Shown: positions 45,587-54,079 of the stretch, one piece after another
How positions within the stretch are numbered: the stretch's first letter is position 1
Layout: each line of letters opens with the position of its first letter
Source of the DNA: Streptomyces odontomachi
Lineage (GTDB): Bacteria > Actinomycetota > Actinomycetes > Streptomycetales > Streptomycetaceae
Length of the DNA: 64,000 nucleotides
NCBI RefSeq assembly: GCF_024435355.1
Contig: NZ_JAMJWG010000029.1
Location: 1-64,000 of the forward strand
Direction of reading: 5' to 3'
Made by a program: the position numbers and the translations under genes
The notes under the pieces: model-generated
What the model was told of the DNA's origin: nothing
The model's input: only the letters and a program-made list of their open reading frames with translations
The model's database searches: none

Positions 45587-45620
45587 AGAGGTACGCGGTC
45601 GTCGGCCGTTTACCGGCCGG

Positions 45621-46958
45621 CTACTTGTCGCCGAGCGCGTTGAGCGCCTTGGTGGCGTGCTTGTCGTAGGCGGCGGACGCCTGGGCGATGTCGGCGCCGC
45701 CCGCGATCTTCGCGAAGAACTGCTCGTTGTACCGCTCGGTCTCCAGCGTCGCCTCGCCCGGGCTGTTGGGCAGCGGCTGGCTGACCTTGCTGGCCTGGGC
45801 GGCCACGGTCAGCTGCCGGGGCACGCCGGCCGGGGTGAAGTCGGGCGAGATCGGCAGCAGGTTGAGCTGCCGGGCCACCTTCTGCTGGACGTGCTCGCTG
45901 GTGATGATCCGCAGCCAGTCCGTGGCGGCCTTCCGGTCGGGGCTGTTCGCCGCGATGCCGATGGTGGACCCGGAGACGATCACCGGCATGGTCAGCTGTG
46001 CGGTGAAGCCCGGCAGGGCGAAGAAGCCGATGTCGTCCTCGAGCTTCGGGTTCTTCTCCAGGACCGTGGCCGGCTCCCAGGCCTTGACGTACTCCATGGC
46101 GGCCTTGCCGTCGGCGAACAGCTGGTCCTGGTCGGGGCTGTCGGTGTTGACGCCGCGGGACGACCTGGTGGAGCAGGTGTTCTGGAACGTGCGCCAGGCC
46201 TTGAGCCCCGCCTGGTTCTGCGGCGCGCTCAGCCGCGCCTGCCAGGTGTCGCCCTTCCTGGTGGCGACGGTGCCGCCCTTGGCGAACATGAACGGCATAC
46301 CGTTGAACCAGTACTGGCCCGGCAGGTAGAAACCGGAGAAGTCGGCCGTGTGCGCGTTGGCCTTCGCCAGCTTCCCGCAGTCCTTCTGGAGCTCGTCCAT
46401 GGTCTTCGGCGGCTGCGCTATGCCCGCGTCCGCGAACATCTTCTTGTTGTACATCACGACTTTCGTGCCGCCGTACAACGGCACCGCGTAGAGCTTCCCG
46501 TCGTACGTGGACGGGATCGTCAGTCCGGGGAGCCAGCCGTCCGAGCCCTCGAAGGACTTCTTGTCGGCGGTGAGGTCGGCCAGGCCGCCCGAGTAGGTCT
46601 GGAGCGGGGTCTGGGTGTTGCCCATCTCGACGATGTCCGGCGGGTTGCCGGCGGCCAGCGCGGTGGTGATCTTGGTGGCGACGCCGTCCCACTGCTGGAT
46701 CTGCACGTCGACCTTCATGCCCGGGTACTTCTTGCCGTACTTCTTCTTGAACTCGGCGGTGACGTCCTTGATGAGCGGGCTGTCACCGGGACCGCCGGTC
46801 ATCATCCAGACGGTGAGCCGGTTGTCGGAGTCGGACTGCTGGCCGCTGCCGCCGCAGCCGGTCAGCGCGAGGGCCATGACGGGGAGCGCCGCGAGCGCGC
46901 ACTGCCACCGTGAGCGGCGCGCTCCGCGCACCCTGGTCGAGCCGTCTGCCTTTCCCAT
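45621..46958 (-). CDS. Sugar-binding lipoprotein of ABC importer
   Basis: The extracytoplasmic solute receptor of the importer (445 residues). A lipoprotein signal is clear: basic start, hydrophobic core, lipobox LALTGC with Cys near residue 35. The mature part begins NRLTVWMMTGGPGDSPLIKD and has the family's AAGNPPDIVEMGNTQT and GGTKVVMYNKKMFADAGI blocks. ATG at 46958 has GAAGG about 7 bp upstream. It is 23 bp behind the ROK regulator and 83 bp ahead of the permeases. A GlcNAc oligomer is the likely ligand by context. Confidence 0.93.
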   Translation of the reverse strand: MGKADGSTRVRGARRSRWQCALAALPVMALALTGCGGSGQQSDSDNRLTVWMMTGGPGDSPLIKDVTAEFKKKYGKKYPGMKVDVQIQQWDGVATKITTALAAGNPPDIVEMGNTQTPLQTYSGGLADLTADKKSFEGSDGWLPGLTIPSTYDGKLYAVPLYGGTKVVMYNKKMFADAGIAQPPKTMDELQKDCGKLAKANAHTADFSGFYLPGQYWFNGMPFMFAKGGTVATRKGDTWQARLSAPQNQAGLKAWRTFQNTCSTRSSRGVNTDSPDQDQLFADGKAAMEYVKAWEPATVLEKNPKLEDDIGFFALPGFTAQLTMPVIVSGSTIGIAANSPDRKAATDWLRIITSEHVQQKVARQLNLLPISPDFTPAGVPRQLTVAAQASKVSQPLPNSPGEATLETERYNEQFFAKIAGGADIAQASAAYDKHATKALNALGDK

Positions 46959-46981
46959 CTCTCCCACCCTTCTCACCCTTC

Positions 46982-48232
46982 TCACTCTTGCGTGGTTGCC
47001 GTGTCGTTCGTGCTGGTCGTCTCGTTCGTGCTGGTCGTCGTCGGGCATGCGGCGAGCTGCCGGACGCGCGCTGCGCGGTCCACCTCGACGCCCGCCAGGT
47101 GCGCGGAACTGACACCGAGCGCGCGGTAGAGCCGGCCGAGCGAGGACGCCGTCGCGCCGACCAGTCCCGCCCAGTCGCCCAGCCCCGACTTGCGGACCGC
47201 GCTGCGCACCCCCACGTCGTCCGCGACCCGATCCGCGATCCGGCCCAGCCGCGCCGCGTCGAACGAGTCGGAGAATCCGCCCGTGAGCACCACCGTCGCC
47301 GGCTCGTAGGCGAGCGCGACGACCGTGACGAGGAACGTCAGCGCCTCGTGCACCTCGTCCAGCAGCGGGCCGTACCGCTCGGGGTCGGCGAACAGGCGCT
47401 GTGCCCGGGAGACCGCGACGCCCTTGCCGCGTGCGTACCGCACCAGGTCGGCGCCGGAGAGCAGATCGCGCAGCCGCAGATCACGGCCGGGCAGCGGCAG
47501 CCGCCCGAACTCGCCGAGCAGCCCCGTCCGGCCGGCGAGCACCTGCCCGTCGAACGAGACGGCGGAGCCGAGACCGGTGCCCAGCGCGAGCAGCACCGCG
47601 GTGCCCCGGTCCGTCAGCGACCCGTAGGTCAACTCGCCGAGCAGGGCGAGGTTGGAGTCGTTGCCCACCGCGGTGTCCACGCCCATCAGCGCGGAGAGCG
47701 TCTCGATGAACTCGGTGCCCTTGATCTGGCCGAGGTTGTGCGAGTTGACGACGGTGCCGCCGTCGCCGGTCACCACGCCGGGCAGGCCGATGGTGACCGT
47801 GTGCAGCGGGATGCCGTCGCCGTGTTCGGCGACCAGGCCGTGCACCCGGCCGGCCACCCAGCGGGCGAGCCCCGCCGCGTCCTGCTCGCGCGGTGTGGCG
47901 TCCCGGCTCCTGATCACGGCCCGGCCCAGCGCGTCCGCCACCACCACCCGGCAGTGCGTACCGCCCAGGTCGATGCCGCAGACCAGCGCGGAACGGCCGT
48001 GGAAGGCGACGGAGGTGGACTGGCGCCCGGGGCCGCCGCGCACCAGGCGCCGGCCCTCGCGCACCAGGCCTTCGGCCTTCAGGTCGTCCACGACCCGGAA
48101 GACGGTCGCCCGGCTGAGTCCGGTGTCCACGATGAGCTGCTGTCGGTCCGTCTCGGCGCCGGAGAGCAGCGCGGCGAGTACGGCGCTGCGGTTGGAGGCG
48201 CGCGGGAGCGAGGCAGACGGGGAAGCGGCCAC
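46982..48232 (-). CDS. ROK-family transcriptional repressor
   Basis: Regulator of the downstream uptake operon. Residues 15-75 are a winged helix (SNRSAVLAALLSGAETDRQQLIVDTG region, then LSRATVFRVVDDLKAEGLV). The rest is the sugar-kinase-like ROK domain with CGIDLGGTHCRVVVAD near residue 86, VTIGLPGVV, and VGNDSNLALLGEL. The four-Cys zinc motif of ROK kinases is not seen. GTG at 48232 is preferred because GAGAGGA lies just upstream; a GTG at 48268 has no site. The last residues are a duplicated Thr-Ser-Thr-Asn run made by a tandem repeat. The binding protein gene starts 23 bp later. Confidence 0.9.
   Translation of the reverse strand: MAASPSASLPRASNRSAVLAALLSGAETDRQQLIVDTGLSRATVFRVVDDLKAEGLVREGRRLVRGGPGRQSTSVAFHGRSALVCGIDLGGTHCRVVVADALGRAVIRSRDATPREQDAAGLARWVAGRVHGLVAEHGDGIPLHTVTIGLPGVVTGDGGTVVNSHNLGQIKGTEFIETLSALMGVDTAVGNDSNLALLGELTYGSLTDRGTAVLLALGTGLGSAVSFDGQVLAGRTGLLGEFGRLPLPGRDLRLRDLLSGADLVRYARGKGVAVSRAQRLFADPERYGPLLDEVHEALTFLVTVVALAYEPATVVLTGGFSDSFDAARLGRIADRVADDVGVRSAVRKSGLGDWAGLVGATASSLGRLYRALGVSSAHLAGVEVDRAARVRQLAACPTTTSTNETTSTNDTATTQE
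47004..47039. repeat. Perfect 18-bp tandem duplication at the ROK 3' end
   Basis: tcgttcgtgctggtcgtc occurs twice in a row. It encodes two near-identical Thr/Ser/Asn hexapeptides just before the stop codon. Confidence 0.9.
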
Positions 48233-48473
48233 AATTCCTCTCAGGTTGAGATTAATTGGTGAGGCCACACTTTAGTCATGCGACGGCATAAGAAACCAGC
48301 CATGCGCATTACGTTCCCGTAAAGCCGCGCGCCCGCCGTCCTGGTGGGGCGGCGGGCGCGCAAGTGCCAATGGAGGGCGGGGTGCTGGGCGAACCGGCGG
48401 TGCGGGCCGGTGTCGACCGGGCCGTCGTCGACCCGGAACCGGGCTGGTGACCGGTGGTGAACCGGGTGCGGTG

Positions 48474-49400
48474 CTAGAAGACCATGACGCCGTACGCGCT
48501 CAGCGGTTCCACCACCGGCTGGAAGAAGGTCTCGCCGCCCGAGGTGCAGTTGCCGCTGCCGCCGGAGGCGATACCGAGGGCCGTGTGGCCGGAAAACAGC
48601 GGACCGCCGCTGTCGCCGGACTCGGTGCACACGTTGGTGTCGGCGAGGCCGGTCACGATGCCGTCGGCGCCGTAGTTCACGGTGGCGTTGAGGCCGAGGA
48701 CGGTGCCGCAGTGGTAGCCGGTGGTGCGGCCCGCGGTGCAGACCTGCTGGCCGACCCCGGGGCTGGCGGCGTCGCTGATGTCGATCAACGTGCCGTTGGG
48801 GCCCCGCACGCCGCCCTCGGCCTGGCTGGGGTCGGTGTACCGGATGAGACCGTAGTCGTTGCCCGGGAAACTGCTCGACCACACCGGACCGATGGGCCAG
48901 TCGGGGCTGGCGGACGTGCAGTGGCCGGCGGTCAGCGCGTACTTGGTGCCGCTTGCGTCCTGCACGTTGAAGCCGACCGTGCAACGCAGGCCGTCCGGCG
49001 TGGTGATGGGGTCACCGCCGGCGATCCGCTCGGCGATCCGGCCCGGCGTCCGGCGGATCTCCAGGGCCCCGCCCGTGCCCTGCACCGCGTCCTCGATCCG
49101 GGCGATCCGGTCCGCGCCGACCGTGCGGTCCGCGACCACCACCAGGGCGCCGCGCGCCGGGTCGACGTACCAGGCCGTGCCACCGACGTCCGCCTTCCGC
49201 ACGGCCGCGTCGGCCGCCGCGAGCCGCCCGGCGTCTGCCCGGCCCGTGCCGGTGCCGCGGGTCGTGTCCTGGGCCGACGCCTGGGCCGACGCGGGCGTCG
49301 ACGCGTGGGCCACGGCCTGCGGGGCGGTCGTCAGAGCGGCGGCCAGGAGGCCGGTCACCAGGGCGGTGGTGGGAATGCGCCGGGCGGGTCGTCTGCTCAC
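48474..49400 (-). CDS. Streptogrisin-like secreted serine protease (S1 family)
   Basis: An alpha-lytic/streptogrisin-type protease of 308 residues made as a preproenzyme. GTG at 49400 is chosen for the GGAGGT just upstream; the ATG 12 bp earlier has none. Signal peptide to about AVAHAS (residue 34), a propeptide with VRKADVGGTAWYVDPARGAL, then the catalytic domain from about IAGGDPITTPDGLRC. Catalytic residues: His in ALTAGHCT, Asp in GNDYGLIRY, Ser in ESGDSGGPLF. Cys pairs (RC...GHC, QVC...YHC, VC...GNC) fit the family's three disulfides. It diverges from the propeller gene. Confidence 0.95.
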   Translation of the reverse strand: MSRRPARRIPTTALVTGLLAAALTTAPQAVAHASTPASAQASAQDTTRGTGTGRADAGRLAAADAAVRKADVGGTAWYVDPARGALVVVADRTVGADRIARIEDAVQGTGGALEIRRTPGRIAERIAGGDPITTPDGLRCTVGFNVQDASGTKYALTAGHCTSASPDWPIGPVWSSSFPGNDYGLIRYTDPSQAEGGVRGPNGTLIDISDAASPGVGQQVCTAGRTTGYHCGTVLGLNATVNYGADGIVTGLADTNVCTESGDSGGPLFSGHTALGIASGGSGNCTSGGETFFQPVVEPLSAYGVMVF

Positions 49401-49777
49401 GGTGACCTCCATGGGTCGGGTCGGGTCGGGTCGCGCCGGGTCGGGGAGCGGTGCACGGTGATCGGCGATCATGTCCGCGTCAAGTCGCCGTATGTCGTGC
49501 ATCGTCACCGCTGTGCCCCGGCCCGGCAAGACGAGGTTCGGCCGGGGCGGGGCGGGGCGGGGCGGGAGGCGCGGGTGCCGCCCCCTCGAGATTCGGCCAA
49601 CTGTGCAATGAGCCGCGCCACCACCGGGACCACCGAGCCGTTCCGCCTCTATGCGGGACACGGTGCCCGACGGTTCAATGGCGCGGCGCGCGGGACGAGT
49701 TGGTGGCCCGAACCCTGCGCCCTCCACCTCCCGCGCGTTCCGCACCGTCCCCGCGCAGCCGAACGAAGGAGACCGAC
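49401..49777. promoter_or_regulatory. Divergent region with two G-quadruplex tracts
   Basis: 377 bp between the protease and the propeller gene. 49413-49430 is GGG repeated four times with TC loops; 49544-49566 is GGGGC repeated four times plus GGG. Both are on the plus strand. No gene is supported here. Confidence 0.6.
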
Positions 49778-51673
49778 ATCAACACGCTGTGGAGACCCCT
49801 CGTCACCGCCGTGGCGACCCTTGCCCTGGTCGGCGTGGCCTGCGTGACGCACGCTGCGGAGCGCCCCGAGCGGCAGCAGTCCGTCGCCGCCGCCGGCGAC
49901 TACTGGATAGCCGCGGGTGACCAGGGGGCCAGGAAGATCCTCGCCTTCGACCCCGCCGCGACCGACTGGAACAGCTCCGGCGCGGTCAAGTGGAGCTGGC
50001 AGGCCACGACCGGACACGGCTTCTCCGGCGACGAGGCCGCGGCGACGGGGCTCATCGCGGACTTCAAGCTCCGTGACCGGCCGTCCGGAGCGCAGAGCTT
50101 CGTCGTGGCGGACGGGCGCGGGCTCGCCGCCGTCGTGGACTATCCGAGCGGCACCCGCCAGTGGGCGAAGATCATCTCGGGGAACCTCCACTCGGCGGAG
50201 CTGCTGCCGGACGGCAACATCGCGCTGGCCGCCTCGGACGGCGGCTGGGTCCGGGTCTACGCCGCCTCGCAGGGCGCATCCGCCGGCAGCTACGCGCAGT
50301 TCGACCTCGTCCAGGCGCACGCCACGCTGTGGGACCCGGCGATCCGGCGGCTGTGGGTGATCGGCGACGACGCGAGGACCGGGGCGCACATCCTCACCGC
50401 GCTGGTGGTCGGCGGCACCGCGGCCAAGCCCACGCTGGAAGAGGACACCGCACGGCGCGCGACGCTGCCGACCGCGGGCGGCCACGACGTCTACTCCTAC
50501 GCCCATGACGCGAACAAGCTCTGGGTGAGCACGGGCAGTGCCGCCTACCTGTACGACAAGACGACGAAGACGTTCGGCACGCCGGCCGCCGCCAACCGTG
50601 CGGCCGTCAAGTCGATCGGCAACCAGCCGTCCGGGCAGATCGTGCAGACCCGGCCGGACAGCGCCAAGACCCCGCCCGGTGCCTGCACGGACGACACCTG
50701 GTGCACCGACACCGTCGAGTTCCACTCGCCCGACGCCACCCGCACCCGTACCGGCGCCGCCTTCTACAAGGCGCGGGTGTGGACCCCGTACTACAGCGTG
50801 GTCGACCGGCCGCTGCGCGGCACCCTGTGGGACCGCACCCGCGGGGCGGACGGCACCTGGTCGGCGTCGGCGGCGGAGGTCGACGACGGCGCGACGCTCG
50901 GCTCGGCGTCGGCCGCCGCGCTGCCGGACGGATCGCTGCACGCCTTCACCGTGGTTCCGGGCAGCGGCGTCTGGGAGCGCACCCGCAGCGCGTCCGGCGG
51001 CTGGTCGTCCGCCACGCAGATCGACTCCAACGGGTCCGTCTCCAGGGTCGCCGCCGCCACCACACCGGACGGCGTCCTGCACCTGGCGTCCCTCGTCCCC
51101 GGCAGCGGCATCTGGTACAAGACCCGCAGCACCGGCGGCACCTGGTCGTCGTCGACGAAGATCGACGGTAACGGGGCGATCTCGGGGCTCTCGATGACCG
51201 CACTGCCGAACGGCACCATGCAACTCGCCGACGTCGTGCCGGACAGCGGCGTCTGGGTCAAGACCCGCAGCGCCGCCGGGACCTGGTCATCGGCCACGAA
51301 GGTCGACGACGACACCGCGGTCACCGATGTGGCACTGGCCGCGTTGCCGGACGGCACCGTGCAGCTCGCGGACGTCGTCCCCGGCGGCGGCATCTGGGCC
51401 AGGACCCGCAGCGCCGCCGGGACCTGGTCGGCGGCCGGCCATATCGACACCAATGGCTGGATCACCGCGGTCTCGCTGGCCGCGCTCCCGGACGGCACCG
51501 TGCAGCTCGCGGACGTCGTCCCCGGCAGCGGGGTCTGGGTCAAGACCCGTGGCACCGGCGGGACCTGGTCATCGGCGACGAAGGTCGACGGCAACGGCAG
51601 CGTGCTCGCCGTCTGCACCGCGGGGCTGCCCGACGGCACGCTGCACCTCGGCACCGTTCCCGACCTGTCCTGA
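49778..51673 (+). CDS. Secreted beta-propeller protein, apparent ATC start
   Basis: A 631-residue secreted protein. A strong AAGGAG (49766-49771) lies 6 bp before ATC at 49778, and the frame from there encodes a perfect signal peptide (TLWRPLVTAVATLALVGVA, cleaved near HAA). There is no ATG or GTG near that spacing; an upstream in-frame GTG near 49706 has no ribosome-binding site. The N-terminal 330 residues resemble DUF6528-like proteins (YWIAAGDQGARKILAFDPAA, HSAELLPDGNIALAASDGG). The C-terminal 290 residues are six repeats of about 46 residues with the pattern ALPDGTxQLADVVPGSGVW...RTRxAxGTWS, a tectonin- or sialidase-like propeller that may bind glycans. No catalytic motif was recognised. 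Confidence 0.8.
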   Translation: MNTLWRPLVTAVATLALVGVACVTHAAERPERQQSVAAAGDYWIAAGDQGARKILAFDPAATDWNSSGAVKWSWQATTGHGFSGDEAAATGLIADFKLRDRPSGAQSFVVADGRGLAAVVDYPSGTRQWAKIISGNLHSAELLPDGNIALAASDGGWVRVYAASQGASAGSYAQFDLVQAHATLWDPAIRRLWVIGDDARTGAHILTALVVGGTAAKPTLEEDTARRATLPTAGGHDVYSYAHDANKLWVSTGSAAYLYDKTTKTFGTPAAANRAAVKSIGNQPSGQIVQTRPDSAKTPPGACTDDTWCTDTVEFHSPDATRTRTGAAFYKARVWTPYYSVVDRPLRGTLWDRTRGADGTWSASAAEVDDGATLGSASAAALPDGSLHAFTVVPGSGVWERTRSASGGWSSATQIDSNGSVSRVAAATTPDGVLHLASLVPGSGIWYKTRSTGGTWSSSTKIDGNGAISGLSMTALPNGTMQLADVVPDSGVWVKTRSAAGTWSSATKVDDDTAVTDVALAALPDGTVQLADVVPGGGIWARTRSAAGTWSAAGHIDTNGWITAVSLAALPDGTVQLADVVPGSGVWVKTRGTGGTWSSATKVDGNGSVLAVCTAGLPDGTLHLGTVPDLS

Positions 51674-52013
51674 AACCGCCGTCGCCACCACCGCCCCACC
51701 GCCCCACCGGCCGCTCCGGCCGCCCGTGCCGGTCGCGGTGCCAGGCCCTGTCGTCAAACTCCCGTCCGCCTGGCGGCGCCATGCACGCTCCCCCGCTGCC
51801 TCAGGGGCGTGGGAGGTACCCCCACTCGCCGCACCGGGCGCAAGCCCATGTACTCCCCCACTGCCTGGACGGCGTGGGAGGTGCCCCCATGCGTACGCGG
51901 ACTCGCGCCCGCCGCGCCGAGAGCACGCACTGGGGGTACCGCCCACGCCCTTCAGGCAGTGGGGGAGCCATCAGGCCGCCCTTCGGGCAACGACGGGAGT
52001 CCGATGACAGGAC
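51674..52013. repeat. Gene-free gap with a dispersed 36-bp repeat family
   Basis: Three copies of a 36-bp unit beginning ctcccccactgcctg and ending gggaggtaccccc: two direct (51788-51823, 51853-51888) and one inverted (51932-51967). The inverted copy can pair with either direct copy to form a long stem. Such units look like the small non-autonomous repeats scattered through Streptomyces chromosomes. Confidence 0.7.
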
Positions 52014-52454
52014 CTAGTGCCCGCGCAGGTGCGGGCGGTGGAAGGCCATCGCCGGGCGGCGGGGCCGCTCGTAGGACGTGGAGCCGGCGTGTGCCGACTC
52101 TTCCGGGGTGCGGGGGATCTGCTCCTCGTGCCCGGTCTCCTGGAGCCGGCTAGCCATGACGTCGCGCTGCGCCGCGAGCTTCCGCGTCTCGTGCCGGGCG
52201 TGCCGCCGCCGCTGGCCGCGATGGCGCATGAGGGCGCCGCCGCCCAGCATCAGCCACAGGCCGACGCCCAAGATCGTCGCCAGTGCGAGACCGCTCGCGA
52301 AGGCCCCGAGCGTGCTCATGGAGAAGGGGTGGTTGCCGAGCAGGTTCACGGAGTAGTCCGGACCGCCGCCGGTGTTGTACGCGATCGCGAGCCCGATGAA
52401 GGCGGCCGTGGCCGCCACCAGCAAGAGCCCCAGCAGAAGCAGAAGCAATGGCAT
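52014..52454 (-). CDS. Small two-pass membrane protein of unknown function
   Basis: 146 residues: first membrane segment at 2-24 (LLLLLLGLLLVAATAAFIGL), a short outside loop, second segment near 45-68 (STLGAFASGLALATILGVGL), then a basic cytoplasmic tail. Two-membrane-segment pattern only; no family recognised with certainty. ATG with GAGG 7 bp upstream. Confidence 0.75.
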   Translation of the reverse strand: MPLLLLLLGLLLVAATAAFIGLAIAYNTGGGPDYSVNLLGNHPFSMSTLGAFASGLALATILGVGLWLMLGGGALMRHRGQRRRHARHETRKLAAQRDVMASRLQETGHEEQIPRTPEESAHAGSTSYERPRRPAMAFHRPHLRGH

Positions 52455-52780
52455 GTCTTCACCTCATCCTCGGCGTCCGTACGAGGGTCGGGTTACCCGC
52501 GGCATGGCGGGTAAATCATAATGAGAGGGATAAAAGGGATAGGGGATTCCAGGGCGGCTGTCGCGCCCCCACAACGCCCCCTTTCGTGGCATCCCGCCCG
52601 GCCGGGCCGCCTCTCACGCGCGCTTCCGTCCGCCGGCACGGTGATGAGGCTGCAAATTATTTTCTTGGGCCTTGTGGAAAGTGGGAAGTTTCCTTCACCG
52701 TGGACGTCGCGACCCGGCGAGGGCGCTCCCGTATCGGCTCCGGCCAGGGTGAATCGGCAGTTCGTGAAGGAGAGAATGTC
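52455..52780. promoter_or_regulatory. Divergent promoter region
   Basis: 326 bp between divergent genes with two AT-rich patches, 52505-52550 and 52650-52690, well below the surrounding GC content. These are the likely promoters. No operator was recognised. Confidence 0.4.
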
Positions 52781-53923
52781 ATGAGCACGGCGAAGAACCC
52801 CTTCAGCAGGCGTGGCGCTCTGCTCGCCGGAACGGCGGCTCTGGCCGGCGGTCTGGGCATGGCGGCGCAGGCGCACGCGGCCGTGCGGACGCCGCAGGGC
52901 GCCGCCGACCCGCTGGTCAGCCTGACCCCGGCGCAGCGCGCCGGACAGCGCGTCATCTACTCGTATGCCGGGCTCACCCCGTCGACCCAGCTGATGGATG
53001 CGATCAGCGGGGGCCGTATAGCCGGGGTGATCTTCTTCGGCGAGAACATCCAGAGCGCGAGCCAGATCAAGGGCGTCATCCAGGACATGATCGACGCGAG
53101 CGCGTCCGCCCCCATCAAGGCGCCGCTGCTGTTCATGACCGACCAGGAAGGCGGCCAGGTACGCCGCCTGCCGGGCGAGCCGGTGCTGTCGGCGAAGGAC
53201 GTAGGCTCCTCCAGCGACCCGAAGGGCGAGGCGACGGACACCGGCACCGGCGCGGGCGACAACCTCCTGAGCGCCGGCATGAACGTCAACCTGGCACCGG
53301 TGCTCGACGTGTACCGCACGGCAGGTGACTTCGAGGACCAGTTCGAGCGGTCGTACAGCAAGGACGCGTCCGTGGTCAGCACCTGCGGCTCGGCCTTCAT
53401 CAAGGCCCAGCAGGCCACCGGCGTGGCGGCCACCGCCAAGCACTTCCCCGGCCTCGGCCCGGCCTCGTCGAGCCAGAACACGGACCTGCGGGCCGTCACC
53501 CTCACCACGTCCGCCAGCACCCTGCGCAGCGTCGACGAGGCGCCGTACACGTCGGCCATCTCCGCCGGGGTGAAGCTGGTCATGCTCTCCTGGGCCATCT
53601 ACCCCGCCCTGGACTCCAAGCTGCCCGCCGGCCTGTCGCCGACCGTCGTCGGCGAGCTCCGCAACCGGCTCGGCTTCAAGGGCGTGACGATCACCGACGC
53701 GCTGGAGGCCGGGGCGCTCCAGTCCTTCGGCGGCGTGGGGGAGCGTGCGGTGGCGGCCGCCAAGGCCGGCATGGACCTGATCCTGTGCTCCGGACGCGAC
53801 TCCGACCAGGGCCACGACGCCGTCGCAGCGCTGCGCGACGCCCTGGCGGACGGCTCCCTCGACGGGACCGCCTTCGACGCCGGGGCGACGCGCGTCAACG
53901 CCCTGCGCAGCAGCCTGGCCTGA
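52781..53923 (+). CDS. Tat-exported GH3 beta-N-acetylhexosaminidase-like enzyme (LpqI/NagZ-like)
   Basis: A 380-residue exported protein. ATG has GAAGGAG 8 bp upstream. A twin-arginine signal (FSRRGALLAGTAALAGG, cleaved near AQAHA) predicts export. GH3 core motifs: FMTDQEGGQVRRLPG near residue 124, NVNLAPVLDVYR near 168, and the nucleophile Asp in VTITDALEAGAL near 305. The catalytic loop reads KHFPGLGPASSSQNTD: the usual His after FPG and the Asp-x-His dyad are absent, as I recall for LpqI-type actinobacterial enzymes. Its role is probably release of GlcNAc from wall fragments. A beta-lactamase-fold gene follows after 156 bp. Confidence 0.88.
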   Translation: MSTAKNPFSRRGALLAGTAALAGGLGMAAQAHAAVRTPQGAADPLVSLTPAQRAGQRVIYSYAGLTPSTQLMDAISGGRIAGVIFFGENIQSASQIKGVIQDMIDASASAPIKAPLLFMTDQEGGQVRRLPGEPVLSAKDVGSSSDPKGEATDTGTGAGDNLLSAGMNVNLAPVLDVYRTAGDFEDQFERSYSKDASVVSTCGSAFIKAQQATGVAATAKHFPGLGPASSSQNTDLRAVTLTTSASTLRSVDEAPYTSAISAGVKLVMLSWAIYPALDSKLPAGLSPTVVGELRNRLGFKGVTITDALEAGALQSFGGVGERAVAAAKAGMDLILCSGRDSDQGHDAVAALRDALADGSLDGTAFDAGATRVNALRSSLA

Positions 53924-54079
53924 CGCCCGCACGGCCCCGTTCACGCGCCGGCCGCACCACACACGAGCCCCATCAGCCCTACCGGTCCCACCGGCCGCAC
54001 GACCCGCGCCGTACGGTGGGCGACCCGATCGCCCACCGTACGGCGCGGCTTTTCGTAACTCTCACCGATGAAGGTCTCT

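Noticed and set aside
49412..49745. Longer N-terminus for the serine protease
   Set aside because: The upstream frame has no signal peptide or ribosome-binding site. GTG at 49400 with GGAGGT fits a standard secreted preproprotease.
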